A stretch of 64,000 nucleotides of DNA from Mycobacterium sp. 1164985.4 (GTDB lineage Bacteria; Actinomycetota; Actinomycetes; Mycobacteriales; Mycobacteriaceae), in the NCBI RefSeq assembly GCF_001668575.1, contig NZ_LZMD01000079.1, positions 91,334 through 155,333 on the forward strand, in the 5' to 3' direction. The translations under genes were made by a program, and so were the position numbers. Shown piece by piece: positions 26,162 through 34,371 of the stretch; within the stretch, counting starts at the first letter, position 1; each line of letters starts with the position of its first letter. Under the pieces are notes generated by a model that saw only the letters and a program-made list of their open reading frames with translations, had not been told where the DNA came from and ran no database searches.

Positions 26162-27331
26162 TCAACGTGAGGGACGACAAATGAATGCCGTTGCCCGGCT
26201 TGCGCCTCCGGACCCGATGCGGGCGATCACCACCGAAGCTTGCTGCGAGCCCCGCAGGCGAAGCCGCGAGCGTAGCGCGTCGGGGTCGACGTCGACGCCG
26301 CGCACCAGGATCTCGACGGCGCCGACGTCGCGCGCCGAAAGCGCCTGCCGCAACCGTCGTTCGCCGAAGGCCAGTTGTTCGAGCACTTCGAAGCCGCGCA
26401 CACCGGGAGGAAGGCGGTCGCCCGACAGGTAGGCGATGTCGGGGTCGAGTTGCCACAGCCGGTGCCGTGCGGCGTAGTGGCGGACCAGCCCGGCGCGCAC
26501 GACGGCCCCGTCGGGGTCGACGATCCACCGCCCGGCGGGTGCGACCGCACAGTCATCGGGTTCGGCGTCGGTTATCTGTTCGCCGGTGTCCAGCAACGAG
26601 GCTCGGCGCCGCACGCCCGACTCCGCGAGACCGGCCGACCACAGGCACGCTTCCCGCACGCTGCCCGACAGCGACGTCAGCTCGATCTCCCCGTCGAAGC
26701 CCAGTCCCCGCACGGCGTCGAAATCGATTCCGGGAGCACATTTCACGACGGTGTCGCGATGGCGGTACACGTCGAGCAACTCGTCGAGCGGCGGCGCGTA
26801 GTCACGCGGGTCGAACCTGCGACGCCCGCCGCTGCGGCGCGCCGGATCGAGCACCACGACGGCCCCGCGGGTGATGGGCCGCAGCGCGTCGGCGCGGCAC
26901 AGATCGACACCGTCAACATTGTTGTGCGCCATCGCGAGCCGCACCGGATCGAGGTCGCTGCCGATCACCGTCGCCGCCGAGTCGCGCAACGCAGCGAGCT
27001 CGGTGCCGACCGAACACGTCGCATCGTGTACCAGTGCGCCGCCGAGCCGGCGGGCGCGGTGGCGGGCGACCGGTTCGGCGGTCGCCTGTTGCAGGGCTTC
27101 GTCGGTGAACAGCCAGCTGTCGGGGTTGGCCAGCTTGGCCGCCGCTCTGCGGCGCAGCAGCGTGGTCTCGACCAGAACCGCAGCGCGGTCGCCGAAACGT
27201 TTACGCGCCGAAGCGATATCGGCGACGAGCGTGTTTCCGGTCAACGGCAGCGTGGCCGTTACGCGCAGCGCATCCGCGCCGGCCGGGCTCCGCAGATACT
27301 CGACGTCGCCGACGCCGAACGCCACGGTCAC
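26162..27331 (-). CDS. THUMP-like SAM methyltransferase (Rv3037c-like)
   Basis: A 389-residue methyltransferase. Nucleotide-binding residues are in VHDATCSVGTELAALRDSAATVIGSDLDPVRLAMAHNN; ADALRPITRGAVVVLDPARRSGGRRRFDPRDYAPPL follows and looks like the catalytic DPPR-type motif. The C-terminal part (VEILVRGVDVDPDALRSRLRLRG) is a THUMP-like RNA or sugar-binding domain. It corresponds to Rv3037c, for which a role in 6-O-methylation of methylglucose lipopolysaccharide has been proposed. Its GTG start overlaps the upstream methyltransferase gene by GTGA, so both are read from one transcript. Confidence 0.85.
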   Translation of the reverse strand: MTVAFGVGDVEYLRSPAGADALRVTATLPLTGNTLVADIASARKRFGDRAAVLVETTLLRRRAAAKLANPDSWLFTDEALQQATAEPVARHRARRLGGALVHDATCSVGTELAALRDSAATVIGSDLDPVRLAMAHNNVDGVDLCRADALRPITRGAVVVLDPARRSGGRRRFDPRDYAPPLDELLDVYRHRDTVVKCAPGIDFDAVRGLGFDGEIELTSLSGSVREACLWSAGLAESGVRRRASLLDTGEQITDAEPDDCAVAPAGRWIVDPDGAVVRAGLVRHYAARHRLWQLDPDIAYLSGDRLPPGVRGFEVLEQLAFGERRLRQALSARDVGAVEILVRGVDVDPDALRSRLRLRGSQQASVVIARIGSGGASRATAFICRPSR

Positions 27332-28323
27332 GCGGCGGGCTTGACCCCTGTGATCATGACGTTGTAGTACCAGGATTTCGGCACCACGCGGCTCCAGAGG
27401 TTCGCGTCGATCCAGCTCAGCCCGATCCAGCTGTGGAAGGCGAATTTCGCATAGCCCCAGCCCAATCGGCCCGGCGGCACGGCCGCTTCGAAGGTGCGCA
27501 GCGGCCAGCCCAGCATCGCGGCGGTGAACTCGGTGGTGGCGGTCGACACCTCGACGGCGCCGGCGTTGCTCGCCATCCGTTCGAGGTCGGCCGGAGAGAA
27601 GGTGTGCAGGTCGACGACCGCCTCCAACGCCGCCGCGCGTGACGACTCGTCGAGCTCGGCCTGTGGGCGGCGCCAACTCGAAAGTCCCGGCAGCTTGGTC
27701 ACGTTCGTGACCACGCGCCAGGTCAGCGTCGACAGCGGGCGCGCGTAGTTCTCCCCCGCGTTGGTCGGCTCGCCGGCGAAGATGAATCGTCCGCCGGGCT
27801 TGAGCACCCGCACCACTTCGCGCAGCGACAGCTCGACGTCGGGGATGTGGTGCAACACCGCGTGGCCGACAACGAGGTCGAAGGTGTCGTCGTCGTACGG
27901 AATGCCCTCGGCGTCGGCGACGCGGCCGTCGATCTCCAAGCCCAGGTTCTCACCGTTGCGGGTGGCGACCTTGACCATGCCGGGAGACAGGTCGGTCACC
28001 GAACCGCGCCGCGCGATGCCCGCCTGGATCAGGTTGAGCAGAAAGAAGCCGCTGCCGCACCCGATCTCCAGCGCCCGGTCGTAGGGCAGCTTGCGCTGCT
28101 CGTAGAACGGAACGGTCGCGTCGAACAGGTCGCGGGCGTAGTCGACGCAGCGTTTGTCGTAGGAGATCGACCACTTCTCGTCGTAACTCTCGGCTTCCCA
28201 GTCGTGGTACAGCACCTGGGCGAGCTTGGAGTCGTGGCGGGCCGCCTCCACCTGCTCCGCGGTGGCGTGCGGATTCGGCTCCGGAGCCGCATCGGCGACG
28301 TTCAAGCGGGAATCAGTGCTCAT
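27328..28323 (-). CDS. Class I SAM methyltransferase (Rv3038c-like)
   Basis: A 331-residue methyltransferase with LEIGCGSGFFLLNLIQAGIARRGSVTDLSPGMV (motif I and acidic residue of motif II) and FDLVVGHAVLHHIPDVELSLREVVRVLKPGGRFIFAGEPTN (motifs II-III), all standard. The N-terminal extension (about 45 residues) and the C-terminal LGWGYAKFAFHSWIGLSWIDANLW region are specific to this subfamily. It corresponds to Rv3038c; substrate unknown. It overlaps the Rv3037c-like gene and lies 11 bases after echA17, so a five- to six-gene operon (30675 down to 26162) is likely. Confidence 0.88.
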   Translation of the reverse strand: MSTDSRLNVADAAPEPNPHATAEQVEAARHDSKLAQVLYHDWEAESYDEKWSISYDKRCVDYARDLFDATVPFYEQRKLPYDRALEIGCGSGFFLLNLIQAGIARRGSVTDLSPGMVKVATRNGENLGLEIDGRVADAEGIPYDDDTFDLVVGHAVLHHIPDVELSLREVVRVLKPGGRFIFAGEPTNAGENYARPLSTLTWRVVTNVTKLPGLSSWRRPQAELDESSRAAALEAVVDLHTFSPADLERMASNAGAVEVSTATTEFTAAMLGWPLRTFEAAVPPGRLGWGYAKFAFHSWIGLSWIDANLWSRVVPKSWYYNVMITGVKPAA

Positions 28324-28334
28324 AACAGGGCAGC

Positions 28335-28982
28335 CTAGAGGTCGAACGTCGCCTTGGCCGCAGCCAGTACCTGGGGCGGGTGCTCGACGAACCGTTGCGC
28401 CCAGGCCAGCGCGGCGTCGTACACGCCGTCGGGCGCCACCATCTGGTCGATCAAACCCAGGGCCTGCGCCTCCTTGGCGTCGACGAACCGGCCGCTGAAG
28501 ACCAATTCCTTGGCCTTGCTCAGGCCGACGGTGCGGGCCAGGCGTTCGGTGCCGCCGGCGGGCACCCGCCCGGCCAATATCTCGGTGACGCCGAACTTGA
28601 CGTTGTCTCCGGAGACTCGCCAGTCGGCGGCCAGCGCGACCGTCAGCCCGCCACCCAGCGCATAGCCGGTGATCGCGGCGACGGTCGGTTTGGGGATGGC
28701 CGCCAGCGCGTCGACGGCCTCGCGGCAGACCTGCGTCGCCGCGGTGGCTTCCGCGGCGTCGAGCGTGCGGAGTTCGGGAACGTCGTCGCCGGCGGAGAAG
28801 ATCTCGTGTCCGCCGTAGAGGATCACTGAGTGGATGTCGTCGCGCTCGCCGATGCTGCGCGCCGCGCCCGCCAGTTCGCGGTAGACCTGGCGGGTCAGGG
28901 CGTTGGTCGGCGGCCGAGACAACAGCAGCGTGGCGATGCCGGGTCGCTCAACGCTTGTGTGGACGGAGACGAACTCGTTCAT
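28335..28982 (-). CDS. echA17: Enoyl-CoA hydratase/isomerase EchA17
   Basis: A crotonase-fold protein that hydrates or isomerises acyl-CoA. The 215 residues include GGHEIFSAGDDVPELRTLDA (oxyanion-hole strand), TVAAITGYALGGGLTVALAADWRV (second oxyanion-hole glycine), and VPAGGTERLARTVGLSKAKELVFSGRFVDAKEAQALGLID, the catalytic/trimer region. It corresponds to Rv3039c. It is short: crotonases normally have about 250 residues, and here the C-terminal helix that covers the neighbouring active site is missing after AAAKATFDL. Whether this shortening is general for the lineage or a local truncation cannot be told here. It overlaps the Nudix gene by ATGA. Confidence 0.88.
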   Translation of the reverse strand: MNEFVSVHTSVERPGIATLLLSRPPTNALTRQVYRELAGAARSIGERDDIHSVILYGGHEIFSAGDDVPELRTLDAAEATAATQVCREAVDALAAIPKPTVAAITGYALGGGLTVALAADWRVSGDNVKFGVTEILAGRVPAGGTERLARTVGLSKAKELVFSGRFVDAKEAQALGLIDQMVAPDGVYDAALAWAQRFVEHPPQVLAAAKATFDL

Positions 28983-29836
28983 GCCTGGCGCGCATCGGAG
29001 CCGTAGCCCTCAGGGCTGCGGCGGTTGCGGGCGGCGTTGTACCGATGGCTGTCGAAGAACTCGATCTCCCAGTTGCCGGTGTCCTTGTCCGCAGCCAGGT
29101 GCGGCGTGACGGACACGATCTGGCGTTCCACCGCAAGCACTTCGGCGACGGTGCGGTTCTTGAGGGAGTCCAGCTGCGTCCACGTCGGCGGCAGCAGGAA
29201 TGTGCGGCCGTCGGCGAAGTCGTCGAGAGCCTGTTGCGGGGTGATCCAGTCGGCCTTGTCGGTCTCGGTGTTGTCGCCGTCGGCGCGTTGACCCCCGGGC
29301 AGGGCGCCGACGAAGAAGTAGGTGTCGTAGCGGCGGGTGCGCTCCTCCTTCGGCGTCACCCAATTGGCCCACGGGCGAAGCAGATCCGCGCGCAGTACCA
29401 GATTCTCGCGGTGCAAGAAGTCGGCGAACGACAGGGACCGGTTCACCAACGCGGCCCGCGCCTCACGGTAGACCGAGGCGTCATCGACGAGAACGTCGGG
29501 ATCGTCAGCGGCGCCGGCGAACAGCACGCCGGACTCCTCGAAGGTCTCGCGGGCAGCGGCGCACACCAGTGCCTGCGCCAGATCCGGCTCGACGTTGAAA
29601 CGCTCTGCCCACCAAGCGGGTTCGGGACCGAACCAGGCGATGTCGGCGTTGCGGTCGCGGTCGTCGACGCCGCCGCCGGGGAACACCATCACGCCGGCGA
29701 CGAAATCCATCGCCGAGTGCCGCCGCATCAGGAAAACTTCCACTTCGCCGGCGAAGCCCTCGCGCTTGTCGCGGATCAGCATCACGGTCGCGGCGGGCCG
29801 CGGCGTCAGTGGCTGTTCGACTGGTTCTTCGGTCAT
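28979..29836 (-). CDS. Nudix hydrolase (Rv3040c-like)
   Basis: A 285-residue Nudix-superfamily protein; the Nudix box runs through GVDDRDRN ahead of the core AAARETFEESGVLFA, with the RExxEE metal site intact. A long insertion separates the first strand from the box, and a C-terminal part WITPQQALDDFADGRTFLLPPTWTQLDSL is as in actinobacterial NUDT19-type proteins, some of which act on CoA thioesters. Neighbouring genes for a crotonase and an ABC ATPase make CoA or nucleotide-sugar substrates plausible, but this is inference. It overlaps genes on both sides by ATGA. Confidence 0.86.
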   Translation of the reverse strand: MTEEPVEQPLTPRPAATVMLIRDKREGFAGEVEVFLMRRHSAMDFVAGVMVFPGGGVDDRDRNADIAWFGPEPAWWAERFNVEPDLAQALVCAAARETFEESGVLFAGAADDPDVLVDDASVYREARAALVNRSLSFADFLHRENLVLRADLLRPWANWVTPKEERTRRYDTYFFVGALPGGQRADGDNTETDKADWITPQQALDDFADGRTFLLPPTWTQLDSLKNRTVAEVLAVERQIVSVTPHLAADKDTGNWEIEFFDSHRYNAARNRRSPEGYGSDARQA

Positions 29837-30675
29837 GCTCGTCTCCTGTGGGCGGCGCGGCTTCTGGCCCGGCGCGCGAAGTAGCGGCCGTCGACCACCT
29901 CGAGGGAGATCGCCTGGCCGAACGCCTTCGAAAGATTCTCGGCGGTCAGCACATCCGGGAGCAGCCCGGAGTCGACCACCTTGCCTTCGGACAGGATCAG
30001 GCCGTGTGAGAACCCGCGCGGAATCTCCTCGACGTGGTGGGTCACCAACACCATCGCCGGCGCATCCGGATCGGCGGCCAGATCCTCGAGGCGGGCAAGG
30101 AGTTCCTCGCGACCGCCGAGGTCGAGTCCGGCGGCAGGCTCGTCGAGCAGCAGCAGTTCGGGGTCGGTCATCATCGACCGCGCGATGAGCACGCGTTTGC
30201 GCTCGCCTTCGGACAACGTGCCGTATCTGCGCTCGGCCAGGTGTTCGGCGCCGACGCTTTCGAGCATGTCGATCGCCTGCTCGTAGTCGACGTCGTCATA
30301 AGCCTCACGCCAGCGGCCCAGCACCGCGTAGCCCGCGGAGACCACCAGATCGCGGACCACCTCCTCGTCGGGCACCCGCTGCGACAACGCCGAACTGCTG
30401 AGGCCGACCCTCGCACGCAGTTCGGACATGTCGGTTCGGCCGAGCCGTTCGCCGAGCACGTAGGCCGTCCCCGACGACGGGTGCTCCAAGGCGGCGGCGA
30501 TGCGCAGCAGCGACGTCTTACCGGCGCCGTTCGGGCCGATCACCACCCAGCGTTCGTCGAGTTCGACCGCCCAGGTGATGGGCCCGACCAGCGTCTGACC
30601 GCCGCGCCGCAGCGACACCTTGGCGAAGTCGATCAGCACATCGGGGTCGGCTGCATCTCCTTCGGCGGCGGGCAC
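29833..30675 (-). CDS. ABC transporter ATP-binding protein (Rv3041c-like)
   Basis: A 280-residue ABC ATPase with Walker A GPNGAGKTS, a Q-loop around VGLSSSALSQRV, signature LSEGERKRV, Walker B LLLLDEPAAGLD and an H-loop in LVTHHVEEIPRGFSH. Such single-gene ATPases in mycobacteria usually lack an obvious permease; none is adjacent here, so the partner is unknown. It corresponds to Rv3041c. The GTG start (VPAAEGDAADPDVLIDFAKVSLRRGG) at 30675 was chosen from protein length; 43 bases overlap the preceding gene. Confidence 0.87.
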   Translation of the reverse strand: MPAAEGDAADPDVLIDFAKVSLRRGGQTLVGPITWAVELDERWVVIGPNGAGKTSLLRIAAALEHPSSGTAYVLGERLGRTDMSELRARVGLSSSALSQRVPDEEVVRDLVVSAGYAVLGRWREAYDDVDYEQAIDMLESVGAEHLAERRYGTLSEGERKRVLIARSMMTDPELLLLDEPAAGLDLGGREELLARLEDLAADPDAPAMVLVTHHVEEIPRGFSHGLILSEGKVVDSGLLPDVLTAENLSKAFGQAISLEVVDGRYFARRARSRAAHRRRA

Positions 30676-31379
30676 TCGCCCATCGTAGTCAGGCGACTCG
30701 TGCGTGATTTCGTTCGCCCGGCGATCGATTTCACGCCCAAATCGCGCGTGCGCCTGCGGCGAGCCTCGGCGACGGAAGTCCAACCGCTCGCCGCCACCAC
30801 CTTCTCCGGCGTGATCCGCAGGAAGAACTGCACCAGCGGGCCGATCCCGAACGCGTAGACGACGGTTCCGACGCCGACCGTGCCGCCGAGCAGCCATCCG
30901 GCCACCAGCACCGTCGCCTCGATCGACGTGCGGACCAGCCGCACCGACAGCCCGGTGCGCTCGACGAGGCCGGTCATCAACCCGTCGCGCGGGCCGGGCC
31001 CGAGGCCGGCGCCGACGTAGAGCACGGTGCTGACCGCGTTGAGCACCACTGCGCCGACCATCATCGCGATGCGCAGCGGCATCGACGTGGGCGTCGGCAG
31101 CAGCCACAGGCCCGCATCGACCGTGACCGCGATGACGACGACGTTGGCCACGGTGCCCACGCCGGGTCGGTTGCGCAGCGGAATCCAGGCCAATAGCACG
31201 GCCGCCCCCACCACCGCCGACGCCAGCCCAATCGACATCCCGGTGTGCCGGGCCAGTCCCTGATGGAAGACGTCCCAGGGGTCCAGCCCGAGGCCCGCCC
31301 GCACCATCAACGCCATCGAGAAGCCGTAGCCGGTCAACCCGACCATGAGAACCAATCCGCGCGCCGCGCCCCTACGCAT
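30633..31379 (-). CDS. YczE/YitT-type membrane protein
   Basis: A 248-residue membrane protein with five to six hydrophobic helices (GLVLMVGLTGYGFSMALMV, ASAVVGAAVLLAWIPL, VANVVVIAVTVDAGLWLL, MMVGAVVLNAVSTVLYVGAG, IEATVLVAGWLLGGTVGVG), of the YczE family. The GLGLDPWDVFHQGLA and GLGPGPRDGLMTGLVERTG repeats are the family's paired loop motifs. It is divergent from a MocR-type regulator, an association also known for YczE in other Gram-positives, where the regulator is thought to control it. Substrate unknown. The C-terminal tail is hydrophilic and overlaps the ABC gene start. Confidence 0.82.
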   Translation of the reverse strand: MRRGAARGLVLMVGLTGYGFSMALMVRAGLGLDPWDVFHQGLARHTGMSIGLASAVVGAAVLLAWIPLRNRPGVGTVANVVVIAVTVDAGLWLLPTPTSMPLRIAMMVGAVVLNAVSTVLYVGAGLGPGPRDGLMTGLVERTGLSVRLVRTSIEATVLVAGWLLGGTVGVGTVVYAFGIGPLVQFFLRITPEKVVAASGWTSVAEARRRRTRDLGVKSIAGRTKSRTSRLTTMGECPPPKEMQPTPMC

Positions 31380-31527
31380 GGTGGGGAAAGCGCAACTTGA
31401 TCAGCTCCAGTTCCCGGGCGATCCGCGCGGCGTCGCGGTCAACGTAATCGGAGGGGCTGACCGGCGGCTGCCAGGCGAGAGAAGCGGCGAGGCGCCTGCC
31501 CAGGCGGGGGATCCAGTTCATGCTCAT
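31372..31527 (-). CDS. Small conserved hypothetical protein
   Basis: A 51-residue basic/amphipathic peptide beginning MSMNWIPRLGRRLAASLAWQ and ending ELELIKLRFPHHA. It ends inside the start of the YczE gene (8-base overlap), so it is likely the first gene of that transcript. No family recognised. A TTG start at 31578 would add 17 residues. Confidence 0.5.
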   Translation of the reverse strand: MSMNWIPRLGRRLAASLAWQPPVSPSDYVDRDAARIARELELIKLRFPHHA

Positions 31528-31545
31528 ATCGCCATCATCGGGACC

Positions 31546-31586
31546 AACTGGCTTGCCTCTCAATAGCCAGTTCGGCAATACTGGCC
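31546..31586. promoter_or_regulatory. Divergent MocR operator with ACTGGC repeats
   Basis: Perfect inverted copies AACTGGCT (31546-31553) and AGCCAGTT (31565-31572) are followed by a third ACTGGC copy at 31580-31585 in direct orientation, just before the MocR start at 31591. MocR-type regulators commonly bind such repeats in the region between their own gene and the divergent target, so this is the likely control site for both transcripts. Confidence 0.65.
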
Positions 31587-31590
31587 TGTA

Positions 31591-33033
31591 ATGACGCTTG
31601 AGATACCGGCACGTGCGCTCGATGTGGACCGACTGGCCCGCGAGCTGGGTAACTGGCGCACATCCAGTCGGAGCGGCCCGGCCTATCAGGGCCTGGCCGA
31701 CGCGATCCGCCTGCTGATCATCGACGGGCGCTTACCCGTTGGCGCGCGCGTGCCCAGCGAACGCGCGCTCGCCGACGCGCTGCGGGTGTCACGCACCACG
31801 GTCACCGCGGCCTATTCGCAGTTGCGGGAGGACGGCTACCTCAACGCCCGCCGCGGCGCCCGCAGCACCACGGCGCTTCCCGTCGCGCCCGCGGCCCACG
31901 TCGACACTGCGCCCCCGTCGGTGAGCCTCGCCGCGGCCGCGCTGTCGGCACCGGCGGCCGCCGTCATGGAGGCCTTCGCCGAGGCCACCCGCGACGTGAC
32001 GCCGTATCTGCACGCACCGGGACACGAACTCGTCGGCGTCCCGGCCCTGCGACAAGCCATCGCCGAAAGATATTGCGAGCGAGGCCTTCCCACCGAGCCG
32101 GACGAGATCATGGTGACCACCGGCGCGTTGCACGCCATCGGCCTCATCCTCACCACCTATATCCAGCCCGGCGACCGGGTGCTCGTCGAGCAACCGACGT
32201 ATCACGGTGCGCTGTCGTCGATCACGACCGCCGGTGCACGCCCCGTCCCGGTCGCGATGACCGAGGACGGCTGGGACCTCGACGCGCTGCAGAACGCGCT
32301 GCACCAGGTGTCGCCGACCCTGGCGTATCTGATCCCCGACAACCAGAACCCGACCGGGATGACCATGCCCGCCGCCGATCGAAATCGATTGGCGCGCATT
32401 ATCACCGAGACCCGCACCCGCACGGTCATCGACGAGACCATCCTCGACATGTGGCTCGACGAACCCGCGCCCGGGCCCCTGGCCGCTGAGATGAGCTCGC
32501 GACGTGATCTCGTGCTGACCATCGGTTCGATGTCGAAGTCGTTCTGGGGCGGCCTACGGGTGGGCTGGATCCGCGCCGAGCGCGCGACGATCGCCACCAT
32601 CGCCGCCCTGCGCCCGTCCATCGACATGGGCACCGCAGTGCTCGAACAGTGCGCCGCTGCAAGGCTTCTCACCCGGCACGATGAGCTGCTGCCGGAGCGG
32701 CGCGAGATCCTGCGCAGTCGTCGTGCGTACCTGCTGGCTCTGTTGAGCCGGCATCTGCCCGACTGGGAACCGGGCCCCGGTGCGGGCGGCATGTCGTTGT
32801 GGGTGCGGCTGCCCGCCCCGATGAGCACAGCGCTGTCGGCGGCCGCCTCCCGGCTCGGACTCGAGCTTCCCGCGGGCCCCCGCTTCGGCGTAGACGGCAC
32901 CCTCGAGCGGTTCGTCCGCGTGCCCTACGCTCTGCCCGAGGAACAGCTGAGCGAGGCCGTCGAGCTACTGGCGCGTGCCTGGCGCAGCGTCACCGGGCTG
33001 TCGGCGCCGGAACCCACGACCGTCGTCGTCTAG
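31591..33033 (+). CDS. MocR-type (GntR/aminotransferase) transcription factor
   Basis: A 480-residue fusion of an N-terminal GntR winged helix (about 20-90: GPAYQGLADAIRLLIIDGRLPVGARVPSERALADALRVSRTTVTAAY) with a PLP-dependent type-I aminotransferase-like domain (about 120-470). The PLP-lysine region is SMSKSFWGGLRVGW; LIPDNQNPTG holds the asparagine and the loop contacting the cofactor. MocR proteins sense an amino acid or PLP vitamer and regulate a divergent gene; here that is the YczE-type membrane protein. It ends in front of the second copy of the hairpin repeat. Confidence 0.92.
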   Translation: MTLEIPARALDVDRLARELGNWRTSSRSGPAYQGLADAIRLLIIDGRLPVGARVPSERALADALRVSRTTVTAAYSQLREDGYLNARRGARSTTALPVAPAAHVDTAPPSVSLAAAALSAPAAAVMEAFAEATRDVTPYLHAPGHELVGVPALRQAIAERYCERGLPTEPDEIMVTTGALHAIGLILTTYIQPGDRVLVEQPTYHGALSSITTAGARPVPVAMTEDGWDLDALQNALHQVSPTLAYLIPDNQNPTGMTMPAADRNRLARIITETRTRTVIDETILDMWLDEPAPGPLAAEMSSRRDLVLTIGSMSKSFWGGLRVGWIRAERATIATIAALRPSIDMGTAVLEQCAAARLLTRHDELLPERREILRSRRAYLLALLSRHLPDWEPGPGAGGMSLWVRLPAPMSTALSAAASRLGLELPAGPRFGVDGTLERFVRVPYALPEEQLSEAVELLARAWRSVTGLSAPEPTTVVV

Positions 33034-33043
33034 TTCCTGCCCC

Positions 33044-33104
33044 GCGAGCGACCGTGTTTGCCCGTCGACACGCCGCGAACTCGCGGACAAATGCGGTCGC
33101 CCGC
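33044..33104. repeat. Dispersed hairpin repeat, copy B (possible terminator)
   Basis: An imperfect inverted repeat with 21-base arms (33044-33064 and 33084-33104) that pair at most positions around a 19-base loop. The left arm resembles that of copy A at 18004. It lies between the convergent MocR and serB2 genes, where it may end transcription. Confidence 0.7.
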
Positions 33105-33119
33105 GCGAGACGAAAGGCC

Positions 33120-34361
33120 TCAGTCCGGGATCTCGACGCGGCGGACCACGCCGTCGAGCGCGTCGGCGGCCTCGATCTCCCCGCGCGTGATTCCCAGAAT
33201 GAACAGAACGGTGTCCAGGTACGGCTGGCTCAGCGACGCGTCGGCCACCTCCCGCAGCGCCGGCTTGGCGTTGAACGCCACGCCCAGGCCCGCGGCGGCC
33301 AGCATGTCGATGTCGTTGGCGCCGTCGCCCACGGCCACCGTCTGTTCCATCGGCACACCGGCCTGCTGCGCGAAATCCCGTAGCGCCTTGGCCTTTCCGG
33401 GCCGGTCGATGACCGGGCCGATCACTCGGCCGGTCAACTTGCCGTCGACGATCTCGAGCTCGTTCGCCGCGACGAAGTCCATCATCAACTCGTGCGCGAG
33501 CGGCTCGATCACCTGCCGGAAGCCGCCCGACACGATGCCGCAGTGGTAACCCAGCCGCCGCAGCGTCCGCAGGGTGGTGCGGGCGCCGGGGGTCAACTCG
33601 ATCTGCTCGGCGACGTCGTCGAGTACCGAGGCGGGCAAACCGGCGAGCGTCGCCACGCGCCGGTGCAGCGACTCGGCGAAGTCCAGTTCGCCGCGCATCG
33701 CCGCCTCGGTGACCTCGGCGACCGCCGCTTCGGCGCCCACCTTGGCCGCCAGCATCTCGATCACCTCGCCCTGGATCAGGGTCGAGTCGACGTCGAACAC
33801 GATGAGCCGCTTGCCTCGTCGGGTCAGGCTGTAGTCCTCGACCGCGACGTCGATCTCCTGAGCTACCGCGACGCGCGCCAGTGTCTGCTGCAGCTCCTCG
33901 TAGACCGCTTGGGACGGCACCGACACCCGCAGCTCCAAACCCGTGACCGGGTAGTCGGACACACCGCGGATCGTGTCGATATTGACCTCGAGCCGCGCGA
34001 GTTCGCGCGCCACCACGCCGAACTCCTCGGCGGTGATCGGGCGGCCCAGCACGACGATGCTGTGGGTCGACGGTTCACGCATGACGGGTTCGCCGTCGCT
34101 GCGCTCGATGGTGACGTCGAGGCCCACGTCGCGGATGGCCGCCGTCACCGCGTCGCGCAGTTCCGAGTTCCCGGCGACCTCTGTCGAACAGCACACGAGC
34201 ACGCCGAGCGTCAGACGGCCGCGGATCACGACCTGTTCGACGTTGAGCAGTTCGACCCGGTGACGCGACAGCACCTCGAACAACGCCGAGGTGACGCCGG
34301 GTTGATCGCGGCCCGTGACCGTGATCAGCAGCGACGCGCGTTCGCGTGGTTGAACGGTCAT
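33120..34361 (-). CDS. serB2: Phosphoserine phosphatase SerB2 with two ACT domains
   Basis: The last step of serine synthesis, hydrolysis of O-phosphoserine. The 413-residue protein has two N-terminal ACT domains (about 10-90 and 95-175), likely for serine feedback, and a C-terminal HAD phosphatase domain: VFDVDSTLIQGEVIE holds the nucleophilic aspartate, CGIVSGGFRQVI the serine of motif II, and AVGDGANDIDML motif IV. It corresponds to Rv3042c and follows ctaD by 10 bases, so the two are probably co-transcribed. Confidence 0.95.
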   Translation of the reverse strand: MTVQPRERASLLITVTGRDQPGVTSALFEVLSRHRVELLNVEQVVIRGRLTLGVLVCCSTEVAGNSELRDAVTAAIRDVGLDVTIERSDGEPVMREPSTHSIVVLGRPITAEEFGVVARELARLEVNIDTIRGVSDYPVTGLELRVSVPSQAVYEELQQTLARVAVAQEIDVAVEDYSLTRRGKRLIVFDVDSTLIQGEVIEMLAAKVGAEAAVAEVTEAAMRGELDFAESLHRRVATLAGLPASVLDDVAEQIELTPGARTTLRTLRRLGYHCGIVSGGFRQVIEPLAHELMMDFVAANELEIVDGKLTGRVIGPVIDRPGKAKALRDFAQQAGVPMEQTVAVGDGANDIDMLAAAGLGVAFNAKPALREVADASLSQPYLDTVLFILGITRGEIEAADALDGVVRRVEIPD

Positions 34362-34371
34362 GCCGCGATCG

